12,822 nucleotides of DNA from an uncultured Pseudomonadota bacterium. Its GTDB lineage: Bacteria > Pseudomonadota > Gammaproteobacteria > Methylococcales > Methylomonadaceae. The number at the start of each line of letters is the position of its first letter. Position 1 is the stretch's first letter. The translations under genes and the position numbers were made by a program. The notes beneath the pieces are model-generated. The model searched no databases, was not told the DNA's origin, and saw nothing but the letters and a program-made list of their open reading frames with translations. This document shows positions 1 to 8,300 of the stretch, in pieces. The DNA lies in NCBI GenBank assembly GCA_903931355.1, contig CAIZCB010000163.1, positions 1 to 12,822 of the forward strand, written 5' to 3'.

Positions 1-2
1 AT

Positions 3-518
3 TTAGCAACAGAAAAAGCCATTTATGACTTGCACCAAAATCAAGCAACCGACCTTGGTTATCGACAGTTTTTATCGCGTTTAGCCGAGCCGTTATTAGC
101 ACAATTAACCGCCCCTAAAAATGGCTTGGATTTTGGTTGTGGCCCAGGCCCAGTGTTGGCAGAAATGCTAACTGAAGCCGGCCATACGATGAGTTTGTAT
201 GATTTGTTTTATGCCGATTATCCCGAGTGCTTAGAAATTGCTTACGATTTTGTCACCTGCACCGAAGTGGTTGAGCATTTTCGCAATCCGCAACGCGAGT
301 TTCAGCGTCTGTTTGGTCTATTAAAACCACAAGGCCATTTGGCGATTATGACCAAACTGGTGATTGATGCAGAGGCATTTAGCCGTTGGCACTACAAAAA
401 CGATCAAACTCATATCAGTTTTTTTAGCCGTGAAACCCTGCAATGGCTGGCTGAACACTATCAAGCGGAATTGAGTTTTTTTGCTAACGACGTGGCGATT
501 TTTAAACTTCTCGACTAA
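3..518 (+). CDS. Class I SAM-dependent methyltransferase, 5' end outside window
   Basis: This is the C-terminal part of a cytosolic S-adenosylmethionine-dependent methyltransferase. The frame is open to the left edge of the window, so the true start lies upstream. The TTG at 30 is probably internal, because the codons before it (reading ..ATEKAIYDLHQNQ) continue a sequence typical of a small gammaproteobacterial methyltransferase family, which as I recall has an N-terminal zinc-ribbon-like segment. Motif I, DFGCGPGP, is encoded at 129-152 and binds SAM. An acidic post-motif segment (SLYDLFYADYPE) and the motif YDFVTCTEVVEHF follow, then WHYKNDQTHISFF near the end. The substrate cannot be told from sequence. 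The stop is 49 bases before pilE, on the same strand, and there is no clear terminator between them. The fold assignment is secure and the substrate is unknown. Confidence 0.9.
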   Translation, partial: LATEKAIYDLHQNQATDLGYRQFLSRLAEPLLAQLTAPKNGLDFGCGPGPVLAEMLTEAGHTMSLYDLFYADYPECLEIAYDFVTCTEVVEHFRNPQREFQRLFGLLKPQGHLAIMTKLVIDAEAFSRWHYKNDQTHISFFSRETLQWLAEHYQAELSFFANDVAIFKLLD

Positions 519-567
519 GTTTACTGACAACCTAACTTAGTCCTGAATTTAAAAACAGGCGCGTCCG

Positions 568-1020
568 ATGAAATTATTCAAATGGCAAAAACACAGTGGC
601 TTTAGCTTGCTGGAACTGATTATGGCTTTGATGGTTTTTAGCATCGTCACCGTGATCGCTGTACCGGCTTACCAGCAACAGTTATACAAAAGCCGCCGCA
701 GCGATGCCCAAGCCAGCTTAATCAGCCTGCAACTGGCGCAAGAACAATACCGAAATAACTGTTGGCAATACGCTTCGACACTAGCAAGCAATACCAGCTG
801 TAAGCCTGACGGTAATTACACCTTAAGCGCCAGTACCATTTCTCCCAATCATTACTACCAACTCAGTATTCAATCTGCCACCTCAACCAGCTACATTCTG
901 ACAGCCACCGCAACCGGCATTCAAATCGGTGACAGTCATTGCCAAACTTTATCTATCGATCAATCTGGCACAAAAACCGCTCGCACCGGCAGCGGCCAAA
1001 TCGCTAATGATTGCTGGTAA
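568..1020 (+). CDS. pilE: Type IV pilin-like minor pilin PilE
   Basis: This is a 150-residue prepilin. It has a short basic leader ending in Gly11, then the class III signal FSLLELIMAL with Phe at mature +1 and Glu at +5 (Glu16). A hydrophobic helix of about 20 residues and the AVPAYQQQLYKSRRSDAQA segment typical of PilE-like minor pilins follow. PilD-type prepilin peptidase would cleave after Gly11 and methylate Phe. The globular part has four cysteines (NNCW, TSCK, SHCQ and the terminal NDCW), so two disulfides are possible. It leads a five-gene minor-pilin operon, with fimT beginning five bases after its stop. In Pseudomonas-type loci pilE comes last, after pilY1, so first place is a different order. 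No strong Shine-Dalgarno sequence precedes the ATG. It could also be called a generic type IV pilin; the minor-pilin role is inferred from the neighbours. Confidence 0.9.
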   Translation: MKLFKWQKHSGFSLLELIMALMVFSIVTVIAVPAYQQQLYKSRRSDAQASLISLQLAQEQYRNNCWQYASTLASNTSCKPDGNYTLSASTISPNHYYQLSIQSATSTSYILTATATGIQIGDSHCQTLSIDQSGTKTARTGSGQIANDCW

Positions 1021-1025
1021 ATGTC

Positions 1026-1556
1026 ATGACTAAATTAAACGGCCTATCGTTACTAGAATTGATGTTCTCTTTAGCATTGCTATCGGTGTTATTGACCATT
1101 GCCGTGCCCTCTTATCAACAATTAATCGAGCAACGCCGTTTACGCGGCGCAGCTGAAACCTTGGCGGCAGAATTGCAATTTGCCAAGTTGGAAGCGATAA
1201 AAACCAATACTGCGATCAAAGTCGATTTCACCGTCAACAATGCCAAAACTTGGTGTTACGGGGTTTCCAGCACTCGCTGTAATTGCCAGCAAAGCCATGC
1301 TTGCCAGTTAAATGGCGTCGAGCGAGTGGTGCAAAGCGCAGCGTTTCCCAATATAGCGATTAACCAAACCCAACCTTGGAATGGCACCGCTACCTTTAAC
1401 CCTAGCCACGGCACCATGAATGCTGGCGGTGCGACTTTGTATTCTGAGCATTTCAAAATCAGAGTCACCAGTTCGGATTTTGGCCGGATCAAAATCTGTA
1501 ATCCCAGTGATTTAAGCAATAAATCCGATTTCAGCGGCTATCCAAAATGCAATTAA
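1026..1556 (+). CDS. fimT: Minor pilin of the FimT/GspH family
   Basis: The ATG at 1026 gives a 176-residue prepilin with the short leader MTKLNG, then LSLLELMFSLALLSVLLTIAVP. Cleavage after Gly6 would leave Leu at +1, less common than Phe, and Glu at +5. The motifs ELMFSLALLSVL and RLRGAAETLAAELQFAKLEAIKTN, and the cysteine-rich segment WCYGVSSTRCNCQQSHAC, fit the FimT/FimU/GspH family. These proteins sit in the priming complex of type IV pili and have been linked to DNA binding in natural transformation. There are six cysteines in all. The frame is open upstream to a TTG at 1011, but that start would overlap pilE and lengthen the leader, so the ATG is preferred. The 3' end overlaps pilW by 10 bases, which suggests translational coupling. 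Confidence 0.88.
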   Translation: MTKLNGLSLLELMFSLALLSVLLTIAVPSYQQLIEQRRLRGAAETLAAELQFAKLEAIKTNTAIKVDFTVNNAKTWCYGVSSTRCNCQQSHACQLNGVERVVQSAAFPNIAINQTQPWNGTATFNPSHGTMNAGGATLYSEHFKIRVTSSDFGRIKICNPSDLSNKSDFSGYPKCN

Positions 1557-2245
1557 GTCGTCAACTAGGTTTTAGTTTATTGGAATTACTGATTAGCCTA
1601 ACCCTAGGCTTTGTCATCAGCACAGCGGCAATTAGTCTGTTCATCAACACTGCCAACAGCGATTTTCATCAATTGAAAACCATGCGTTTAAACCAAGAGC
1701 TACGCGGCATTATGCTGTTAATGGTGCGCGAGATTCGCCGAGCTGGGTATCTTGATCCTGCCGGACTTTCTTTGTTAATGAGCAGCGGCGAATGGAATCG
1801 GTTTATTTACGATGTAAACAACAATAAGCTGCTGTTTAGCTTAGAAAAAATTGATACCAGCCCAATTTATAACTGCATTTTGTTTACCAGCGACCAAAAC
1901 GCCAATGGGGCTTTAGATGAAGACGAATACTTTGGCTATCAACGCCGCTACGACACTCGCAGCAAAAACTATACAGTCAAAATTGGCGCTAAAACCGCAA
2001 CCAGCTGTAACAGCGGTAATTGGGAGTCGATTAGTGATGAAAATACCGTCAACATTACCGAATTAAGCTTTATCCCCTACTCTCAACGCCTCGGACAGCA
2101 ACAGCATTTAATCCATTGCAACATCGAGATTCATTTAAGCGGCTACTTAGTGAGCGATCCCACCGTCAACCTCAAGCTAAACCAATCGCTTAGCCTGCGT
2201 AACCCGATTTACGACCCCAGCGGCCATGCAGCTATCTGCCAATAA
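1547..2245 (+). CDS. pilW: Minor pilin PilW
   Basis: This is a 232-residue prepilin. Leader MQLSRQLG is followed by FSLLELLISLTLGFVIST, with Phe at +1 and Glu at +5 (Glu13). The next segment, QELRGIMLLMVREIRRAGYLDP, is the hallmark of PilW/GspJ-like pseudopilins, in which an RxxRRAGY-like helix follows the membrane segment. The acidic stretch DQNANGALDEDEYFGYQ also recurs in PilW proteins. Four cysteines lie in the globular part. PilW joins PilV, PilX and FimU/FimT in the complex that starts pilus polymerisation in the inner membrane. The start overlaps the fimT end by 10 bases and the stop overlaps pilX by 20 bases, so the genes are surely co-transcribed. The length is somewhat below the largest PilW proteins but ordinary. 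The family call is firm. Confidence 0.9.
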   Translation: MQLSRQLGFSLLELLISLTLGFVISTAAISLFINTANSDFHQLKTMRLNQELRGIMLLMVREIRRAGYLDPAGLSLLMSSGEWNRFIYDVNNNKLLFSLEKIDTSPIYNCILFTSDQNANGALDEDEYFGYQRRYDTRSKNYTVKIGAKTATSCNSGNWESISDENTVNITELSFIPYSQRLGQQQHLIHCNIEIHLSGYLVSDPTVNLKLNQSLSLRNPIYDPSGHAAICQ

Positions 2246-3350
2246 CACTATCAACAAACAAAGCGGTGGTGTCAGTTTAGCGACCGCCTTAATCTTGCTG
2301 CTTTGCACCAGTTTAGTAGTGATCTATGCCGCGAAACAGGCGGTGCTGGAACAGGCGATTACTGGCAATCAATACCGTTATTTCAGCGCCTTTGCTCAAG
2401 CGGAAGCTGGGTTAAATCAAGCACTAGCCGCTTATAAAAACAACAGCAACGACACACCCTGCGAACTGAATAATAAAGCCAGCTGGAGCAATCAACCGTT
2501 TTGCGCTCAAATCAGCCAACAAACCGTAAACGGTCAAGCCATCGCTAAAATCAATGCCAAAGCCAGTTCGGATGATAAAACTGCCAACATTGATTTACAC
2601 CAATCTATTGGCTTTAGCCCTTGGTTGGTAAACAGCCAACCCGCTGCGGCTCTAATCGTAGCGGGCTCAGTCAATGCCGAAACAGCGCTACAAATTGCAG
2701 TCAATCCTAATGGCGGTGGAATTGGCGTGCCGGTATCAATTTGGAGCCGTGACGCCATCAACTTCAACAGCTCATCCAATCGATGCCAAGCAGTTGATTT
2801 AGACAATCTAAATTGCAGCAATCCTTTAACAAGCGATTTAGACCTAGTACAAAATGTCGGTGCTAATTTCCCCGACTTGTTTGCCTATTTATTCGGCTAT
2901 GCCAGCAATCAGGCCAACTGGCTAAAAGAAAAAGCCAAGTTGATTAGCCCAGATCAATGCCAAACCTTGAATCAAGCCGCTGGTTTATATTGGGTAGAAG
3001 GCAATGGCAGTTGTGTCATTGATCAAGCCGGACAAAGCGACCAACTCGACACCAACACATTTGACCCGCAATTAGTCGTACTGGTGCTTAACAATGTGCC
3101 GTTGCAACTAAAAGCCGACAGCCAGATTGTCGGTTATGTGCTGATGTTTGGCGACCAATCGCCCCAGCAAATCAGCGTCGAAAACAACGCCAGCATCTTA
3201 GGTGGTTTATTCAGCAATCAGGATTTAAGCATCCACCAAGGCAATAGCTTGAAACTGGTTTGGAGCGATTATTCCGCGATACTTGATCATCCCAACAGCC
3301 CAACAAACGGCGCTATCGGTTTATTAGCAGGCGGTTGGCGTGATTTCTAA
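2226..3350 (+). CDS. pilX: PilX-like minor pilin with long C-terminal domain
   Basis: This 374-residue protein has a PilX-type N-terminus. After NKQSGG comes VSLATALILLLCTSLVVIYA, then a helix (EQAITGNQYRYFSAFAQAEAGLNQAL) of the PilX_N type. Glu at mature +5 is replaced by Thr, as is usual in PilX/GspK-like subunits that lack this Glu and cap the fibre. PilX is commonly around 170-200 residues. Here about 200 extra residues follow, rich in beta-prone and Asn/Gln-containing sequence, with a late core (GLYWVEGNGSCVID, then LVVLVLNNVPLQL and IVGYVLMFGD). In related pilus proteins that pattern marks a beta-helix-like accessory domain. Six cysteines lie outside the membrane helix. The gene overlaps pilW by 20 bases and pilV by 11. 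The family is well supported; the role of the extra domain is unknown. Confidence 0.83.
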   Translation: MQLSANNTINKQSGGVSLATALILLLCTSLVVIYAAKQAVLEQAITGNQYRYFSAFAQAEAGLNQALAAYKNNSNDTPCELNNKASWSNQPFCAQISQQTVNGQAIAKINAKASSDDKTANIDLHQSIGFSPWLVNSQPAAALIVAGSVNAETALQIAVNPNGGGIGVPVSIWSRDAINFNSSSNRCQAVDLDNLNCSNPLTSDLDLVQNVGANFPDLFAYLFGYASNQANWLKEKAKLISPDQCQTLNQAAGLYWVEGNGSCVIDQAGQSDQLDTNTFDPQLVVLVLNNVPLQLKADSQIVGYVLMFGDQSPQQISVENNASILGGLFSNQDLSIHQGNSLKLVWSDYSAILDHPNSPTNGAIGLLAGGWRDF

Positions 3351-5040
3351 ACAACGCGGTTTTGGCTTAATTGAAGTGTTAATTGTCTGTTTGGTGTTAG
3401 GCATCGGCATGGCGGCTTTAGTGAAATTGGAAAGCCTGTATTTACAAGCCAGCCGATTATCCAAAGCGCGTAGCATTGCCCTGAATCTGGCGCAACAAAA
3501 ACTGGATGATTTAAAAGGCTTTAGCCAATTAACCACCAGTGCTAATCAATTTACTTACAGCGACATCGAAACCAATCACGGCGGTGGGCTTAACCAAGCG
3601 GGTTTATTAAAACTCCCATCAGGCTTAGTGACTGGCTATGCCGACAGCTATCAATTAACTTGGACAGTCGAAAATGGCTATTGGTATCAGCAAGATTTAA
3701 CCTATACCCCACCCTCTCCGCTTCCCGCCTATCCCGACCAAAAGCGAGTCACAGTCAACCTCGATTGGGCCGATCAACATTTACAACTGCAAACCATCAT
3801 CGCGGCAATTTCGCCGAATGTAACTGCTGAACTGGCTGACCGACGTAGCACCGATTCAGTGATTCATCCTGAAATTCACTACACACCGAGTAAGCAAGAA
3901 GAAATTGCCACTATCGGCAGCGAAACCAGCAATCAACGCCAAACCATCGCCCTTAATACGCCTCACAATCAAATCAACGCTTATACCTATAACCTAGCCG
4001 GCAAATTAATCAGACAAGAGGAATTCAGCAGCGTTGCCTGCAACTGCGCTTTTACCAGTCGCGGCCCAGCTTACACAGCGGCACATGGAAAATGGGATGC
4101 ACTGAAAAAACAGTTTATCGATCAAAGTGGCGATTTGCTGATTAAAGACCGCGGCTGCCAAACCAATGGCATCGACAGCCAATGTATTGACAGCAATGAT
4201 TTATGTAGCCGTTGCTGCAACGATCATCACGACCCAAGTTCTAATCAGCTAGATGCCAACCATATTCCCTATTGCGATCCAGAACATGGCGTTTTCGACC
4301 GCTGCTTTGATCCGTTTCGTGGCGTTAGCGATTTTAGTTTAGGTAAACATCTACATTACACGGCGAATGGCGCGGTCGCCAATGGCGATGCTTATTTGGA
4401 AAGTTGTCGGATGAAACGGATTAATGGTCGCTGGCAGGTTTATCAAGATTGGCATCGGGTAGCATTAAACGCTATGCCGCGCAAAACCTTCACCCAGCAT
4501 CGTTCAGACTATAAAAGCTACCTTATCAGTATGGTTGATACGATTTTGGATAGCGCGATTATTCAATTTAACGGCCAAACTGAAATTAATTGGCCGCCAG
4601 CACCCGAACTTTTCAGCGCCCCGCAGCAACTAGCCATCGGTGATACCCAAGCCCTAACCGCTCACGGCTTATACATCGATTATCTCAACCCTGAATTACT
4701 CAATGCCTTGCGCGAGCAAAAACAGCATCATCAAGACTATCCAGGCAATCTGCCGATTTATGACATTGAACTAAGCCATTTCGTCCAAGATTGCCAAGCG
4801 CCACGCGGCTGGTGTTCGTCTAATCCTCAACAAGTCACAATCAATGCCAACCAAATCCAAGCACTGTCCACCACCACCGAACCAACCGACATCAGCTTTG
4901 GCTTTGCTCGCAGCAACAGCGGCTTAGCAAAATCCAACCAAGCGGTTGATGTTTCTTTAGCCGCCAATAGCGACGATATTATTGATCAAGCCTTACTCGC
5001 CATCAGCGTATCGGCTCAGATAATCCCCAACTCGCCCTAA
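3340..5040 (+). CDS. pilV: PilV-like minor pilin with very long cysteine-rich extension
   Basis: The gene starts with GTG at 3340, inside the end of pilX. That start gives the ideal leader MISKQRG, then FGLIEVLIVCLVLGIGMAAL with Phe +1 and Glu +5 (Glu12). The helix continuation (LYLQASRLSKARSIALNLAQQKLDDLKGF) and a beta part to about residue 157 match PilV/GspI-like subunits. The usual length is about 150-200 residues; this protein has 566. Residues 160-566 are an extension with 12 cysteines, densest at 273-322 and including CSRCCNDHHDP (289-299). That run could hold disulfides or bind a metal. I do not recognise a named domain there. It lies last in the operon, where some loci carry pilY1. 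A tip, adhesin or surface-display role is inferred from size and cysteine content only. Confidence 0.82.
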   Translation: MISKQRGFGLIEVLIVCLVLGIGMAALVKLESLYLQASRLSKARSIALNLAQQKLDDLKGFSQLTTSANQFTYSDIETNHGGGLNQAGLLKLPSGLVTGYADSYQLTWTVENGYWYQQDLTYTPPSPLPAYPDQKRVTVNLDWADQHLQLQTIIAAISPNVTAELADRRSTDSVIHPEIHYTPSKQEEIATIGSETSNQRQTIALNTPHNQINAYTYNLAGKLIRQEEFSSVACNCAFTSRGPAYTAAHGKWDALKKQFIDQSGDLLIKDRGCQTNGIDSQCIDSNDLCSRCCNDHHDPSSNQLDANHIPYCDPEHGVFDRCFDPFRGVSDFSLGKHLHYTANGAVANGDAYLESCRMKRINGRWQVYQDWHRVALNAMPRKTFTQHRSDYKSYLISMVDTILDSAIIQFNGQTEINWPPAPELFSAPQQLAIGDTQALTAHGLYIDYLNPELLNALREQKQHHQDYPGNLPIYDIELSHFVQDCQAPRGWCSSNPQQVTINANQIQALSTTTEPTDISFGFARSNSGLAKSNQAVDVSLAANSDDIIDQALLAISVSAQIIPNSP

Positions 5041-5049
5041 ACCATCAAT

Positions 5050-5174
5050 GCCATTAAGTTAAAACGCCTCCCCCTTTGAAAAAGGGGGATTGAGGGGGAT
5101 TTATTTAAATAATCTCCCCTAACCCCTCTTTTTCAAAGAGGGGAATAATAAACATCAAGACTTAACTTAATGGC
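5050..5174 (+). repeat. MITE-like palindromic repeat with two G/C hairpins
   Basis: The 11-base sequence GCCATTAAGTT at 5050-5060 is exactly inverted at 5164-5174. Inside are two hairpins. CCCCCTTT/AAAGGGGG (5070-5077 with 5081-5088) has a GAA loop, and CCCCTCTTT/AAAGAGGGG (5123-5131 with 5135-5143) has a TTC loop. The two arms are imperfect inverted copies of each other around ATTTAAAT at 5103-5110, so the element is a palindrome of palindromes. A 10-base direct repeat, TAAACCATCA, flanks it at 5038-5047 (including the pilV stop) and 5183-5192; it could be a target duplication. The G-rich core resembles small dispersed repeats I know from many bacteria, but copy number here is unknown. As RNA the hairpins could also end pilV transcription. 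Confidence 0.7.
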
Positions 5175-5307
5175 CGTGACCTTAAACCATCAGCGCAGCG
5201 GTTTTCTCAACCCCCGCCATCGTGTACCATGTCTTAATAACCGTATGTGGTGTTGCTGACTTTTCACAGCCTGCAACCACAGACGAACCAAATAAAATCA
5301 GATACTT

Positions 5308-8300
5308 ATGCGAATACTCAACCTTTTTTACAAAAACATTAACTCGCTGGAAGGCGAAGGCCGCATCGATTTTGCCCAAGGGCCAATCGCTGAAAGCGGG
5401 GTTTTTGCGATCACAGGGCCTAATGGCTCGGGTAAAACCAGTATTTTAGATGTCATCACCTTAGCGCTATACGGCGAAACTTTCCGCTTTAGCAAACCCG
5501 CTGAGCATGTGATTACCAAAAACACCGCGCAAGGTATCGCCCAAGTCGAATTTGCTTTAGGCGGCGAAACTTACCGTTCTAGCTGGCAAGCTAATCGCGA
5601 TGATTTACCGAGCATGAGTTTGAGCCAGATTAGCGGCGAAGCAGAACAAATTCTGGCGCAAACCCCCAGCCAAGTCCGTCAACAATTGTCAGAGATTACT
5701 GGCATGGATTTTCATAAGTTCAGTAAATCGATGGTGTTGCCACAAGGTGATTTCGCGGCTTTTTTGAATGCTCTCGACAGCGAACGGATGGATATTTTGG
5801 AAAAAATCAGCGGTGCTGATTTGTATGCCCAATATCAACGTCAAGCCGAACGCCAATTACCAGAAGCACAAGCCAAAGTCGCACAACTGGAACAAGACAT
5901 TGCCTTAATTCCTTTATTAAGTAATCCAGAATTAGAGGCTGCAGAACAGGATTTACAAGACTTTCACGAGCAAGCTGAAACGTTACTAGCCGAACAACAA
6001 CAGCTGGATCAACAAGCGCTTGCCGTACAAAACATTCAGCAGTTACAACAACAGCGCCAGCAACTTGAACAGCAACAACAAAGTGTTTCACAAAAGCTGG
6101 CAGATAGTGGTTTAGAGCTTCAAACCATTACCAGCAAAACACCGAGTAGCCAATTAACTGATCAACTAGCAATCCTCGATAACCGCCAAAGCCAATACCA
6201 ACAAGCCAGTGACGAGCTGGCCAGCGCTCGCAGCGAATTAGGCCAATTACAGCAACAATTAGCCACCAATAATGACCGCCCTGCTCCTTATCTAAATGGT
6301 AAAAATCTAGGCGATCAAAAACAAGCGATTGATAGCCTGAAATTAAAACTAAGTGATCTCAATCTGCAACTGCCGCAACAAACCCAGCTAGTTCAAGCTA
6401 TTCAGCAGCAGTTACAAGACAAAACCGCGAGCTTGGCGCAAATCGAAGCCGAGTTACAAAGCTATCAAGGCGATGCAATTTTATTGACCGACTTTCCTGA
6501 CGTCGTGCAATTACGGAATTTGCGCAATGAATTGGCTGAACTGAATCGCCAAGCTAAAACCCAAACCAAATTAAGCAAAACCACGACCAGCGCAGTTAAA
6601 AAGACCCAAACTACGCTGAGCGCTACCCAAACGCGGATCGAGAATTTAAAAAACCAAATCACTGAAAATCAGAACAAACTGGCTGAACTAGCCCCTGGCA
6701 AACAACTCGATGACTTAAAAGAGCTGCAAATTGACCAGCAAAATCGGGTTAAAGGCTTTGAAGAGCTGCTGAAATTCGCTGAAACCAATGCCCGCTTAAC
6801 TAAAAAAAGCTGGTTCGATTGGTTTGGCGGTAAACCGGCGCTTGAATCGGCTGATGAAAGCGAATTACAAAGCCAAGTGGATGAATTAAAAGCCGAAATC
6901 AGCCGCGAAGAAAACATCAGCAAAGTGCTGGAACGGGCGATTACCAGCGAAAACTTAATCAAAAAAATGACCGCTGAGCGTAAGAAATTGGTCGATGGTC
7001 AGCCCTGCCATCTATGCGGCTCGGCACAACATCCGTTTGTATTACGGATGCCAGTGTTTAACGATGCCAAACGAGCGCTGGTCGATCAACGTGCCAAAAT
7101 TCAAGCCTTAAAAACTCGCTTGCAAACTCTGCTGAACCAACTCACAGCAATCCAGAAAAACACTTCTCATCAAAGCGCTAAAGAAAAATTCTTACAACAA
7201 AAACGCTCCGACTGGACTATGTTGGCCAATCGTTTGAATGCTTTGAGCAATGGTTTAGAAATCACAAATTTAAGCCTACATAAAAAACTACTATCCGAAG
7301 AAAACGACGAGCTAAGCAAAATCAACAACTTGCTTCGTGATTACTTGGAAATTCAACGCAGTACCGAAAAAGCCAAAGCTGAAATTGACAGCAAACAAAA
7401 TCAATTAGAAACCTTGGCCGTTACCCGCCAAGAGCTTGATGAAACCTGGAATCAACGTCCACAAGAATCTATCGAGTTGGAACAACGCTTAAATAGCTAT
7501 CTTGCCGAAGAAAAAGCCTTGAGCGCCAAACTGGAAGCGCAATTGGCAACTATGGGTGAAAAACTACCGAAACAGGGCAAAGAAAACACCTTATTCGACA
7601 AACTCAACAGTCGCCGCCAAGACCAACAAATACGCGAATTACGCCAAAAAGGTTTAAGCGAAGAAATCGCCCAACTACAACAACAATTACAAGCCAGCCA
7701 AGCTGATTTAAGCCAGTTGCAACAAGCCTTTAATAGCAGCAACCAAGCTTTGGATGACGAACAATGGTTGGGGCTGCATTTGGCGATTTTAGAAAAACAA
7801 CAATTGATTGCCAGCCAAGAACAACAATTAAACTTGCAGCAATTAGAGTTGGAAGGGATGCAAAGCGTAGTCGCTGGCAATATTGCCGAAGCAGGTTTTG
7901 GCACCATCACACAGTTCAAAGCCTTGCTATTGTTAATCGAACGTCAACCTGAGCTTGAGCAAAACTATCAAGCTTATGCCGAGCAATTAACTCAGCTCAA
8001 CGCGCAATTAAGCCAATTGGATATTGCCCTGCAACAAGAGTTGATTGGTTTTGATAGCAGCCTCAGCGCCAACGATTTACAAAGCTTACAAGCGCAATTG
8101 GCGCAAAAGCTCGACATTTGCAAACAAGAAATCCAAACCTTGGAACACAAGCTCTACAAACAACAGCAATACCGCGAAAAACATCAAATTCTGGAAGCCG
8201 AATTAATCCAACAATACCGCCAATTAGCGCAAGCAAAAGCGGAAATGGATTTGATTAACGATCAACAAGGCGGTTTGCGTCGTCGGGTGCAACAACTGTT

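Noticed and set aside
1011..1025. Upstream TTG start for fimT
   Set aside because: It would overlap the pilE stop and add five residues to the leader without a ribosome site. The ATG at 1026 already gives a standard short prepilin leader.
2534..2821. Minus-strand 95-codon frame inside pilX
   Set aside because: It is antisense to a supported gene, lacks a ribosome site, and the pilX frame has the recognisable family pattern.
5328..7919. Several minus-strand open frames of 65-140 codons inside sbcC
   Set aside because: They lie wholly opposite a strongly supported gene, have low-complexity Ser/Cys/Leu-rich translations caused by Gln/Leu codons on the other strand, and lack ribosome sites.
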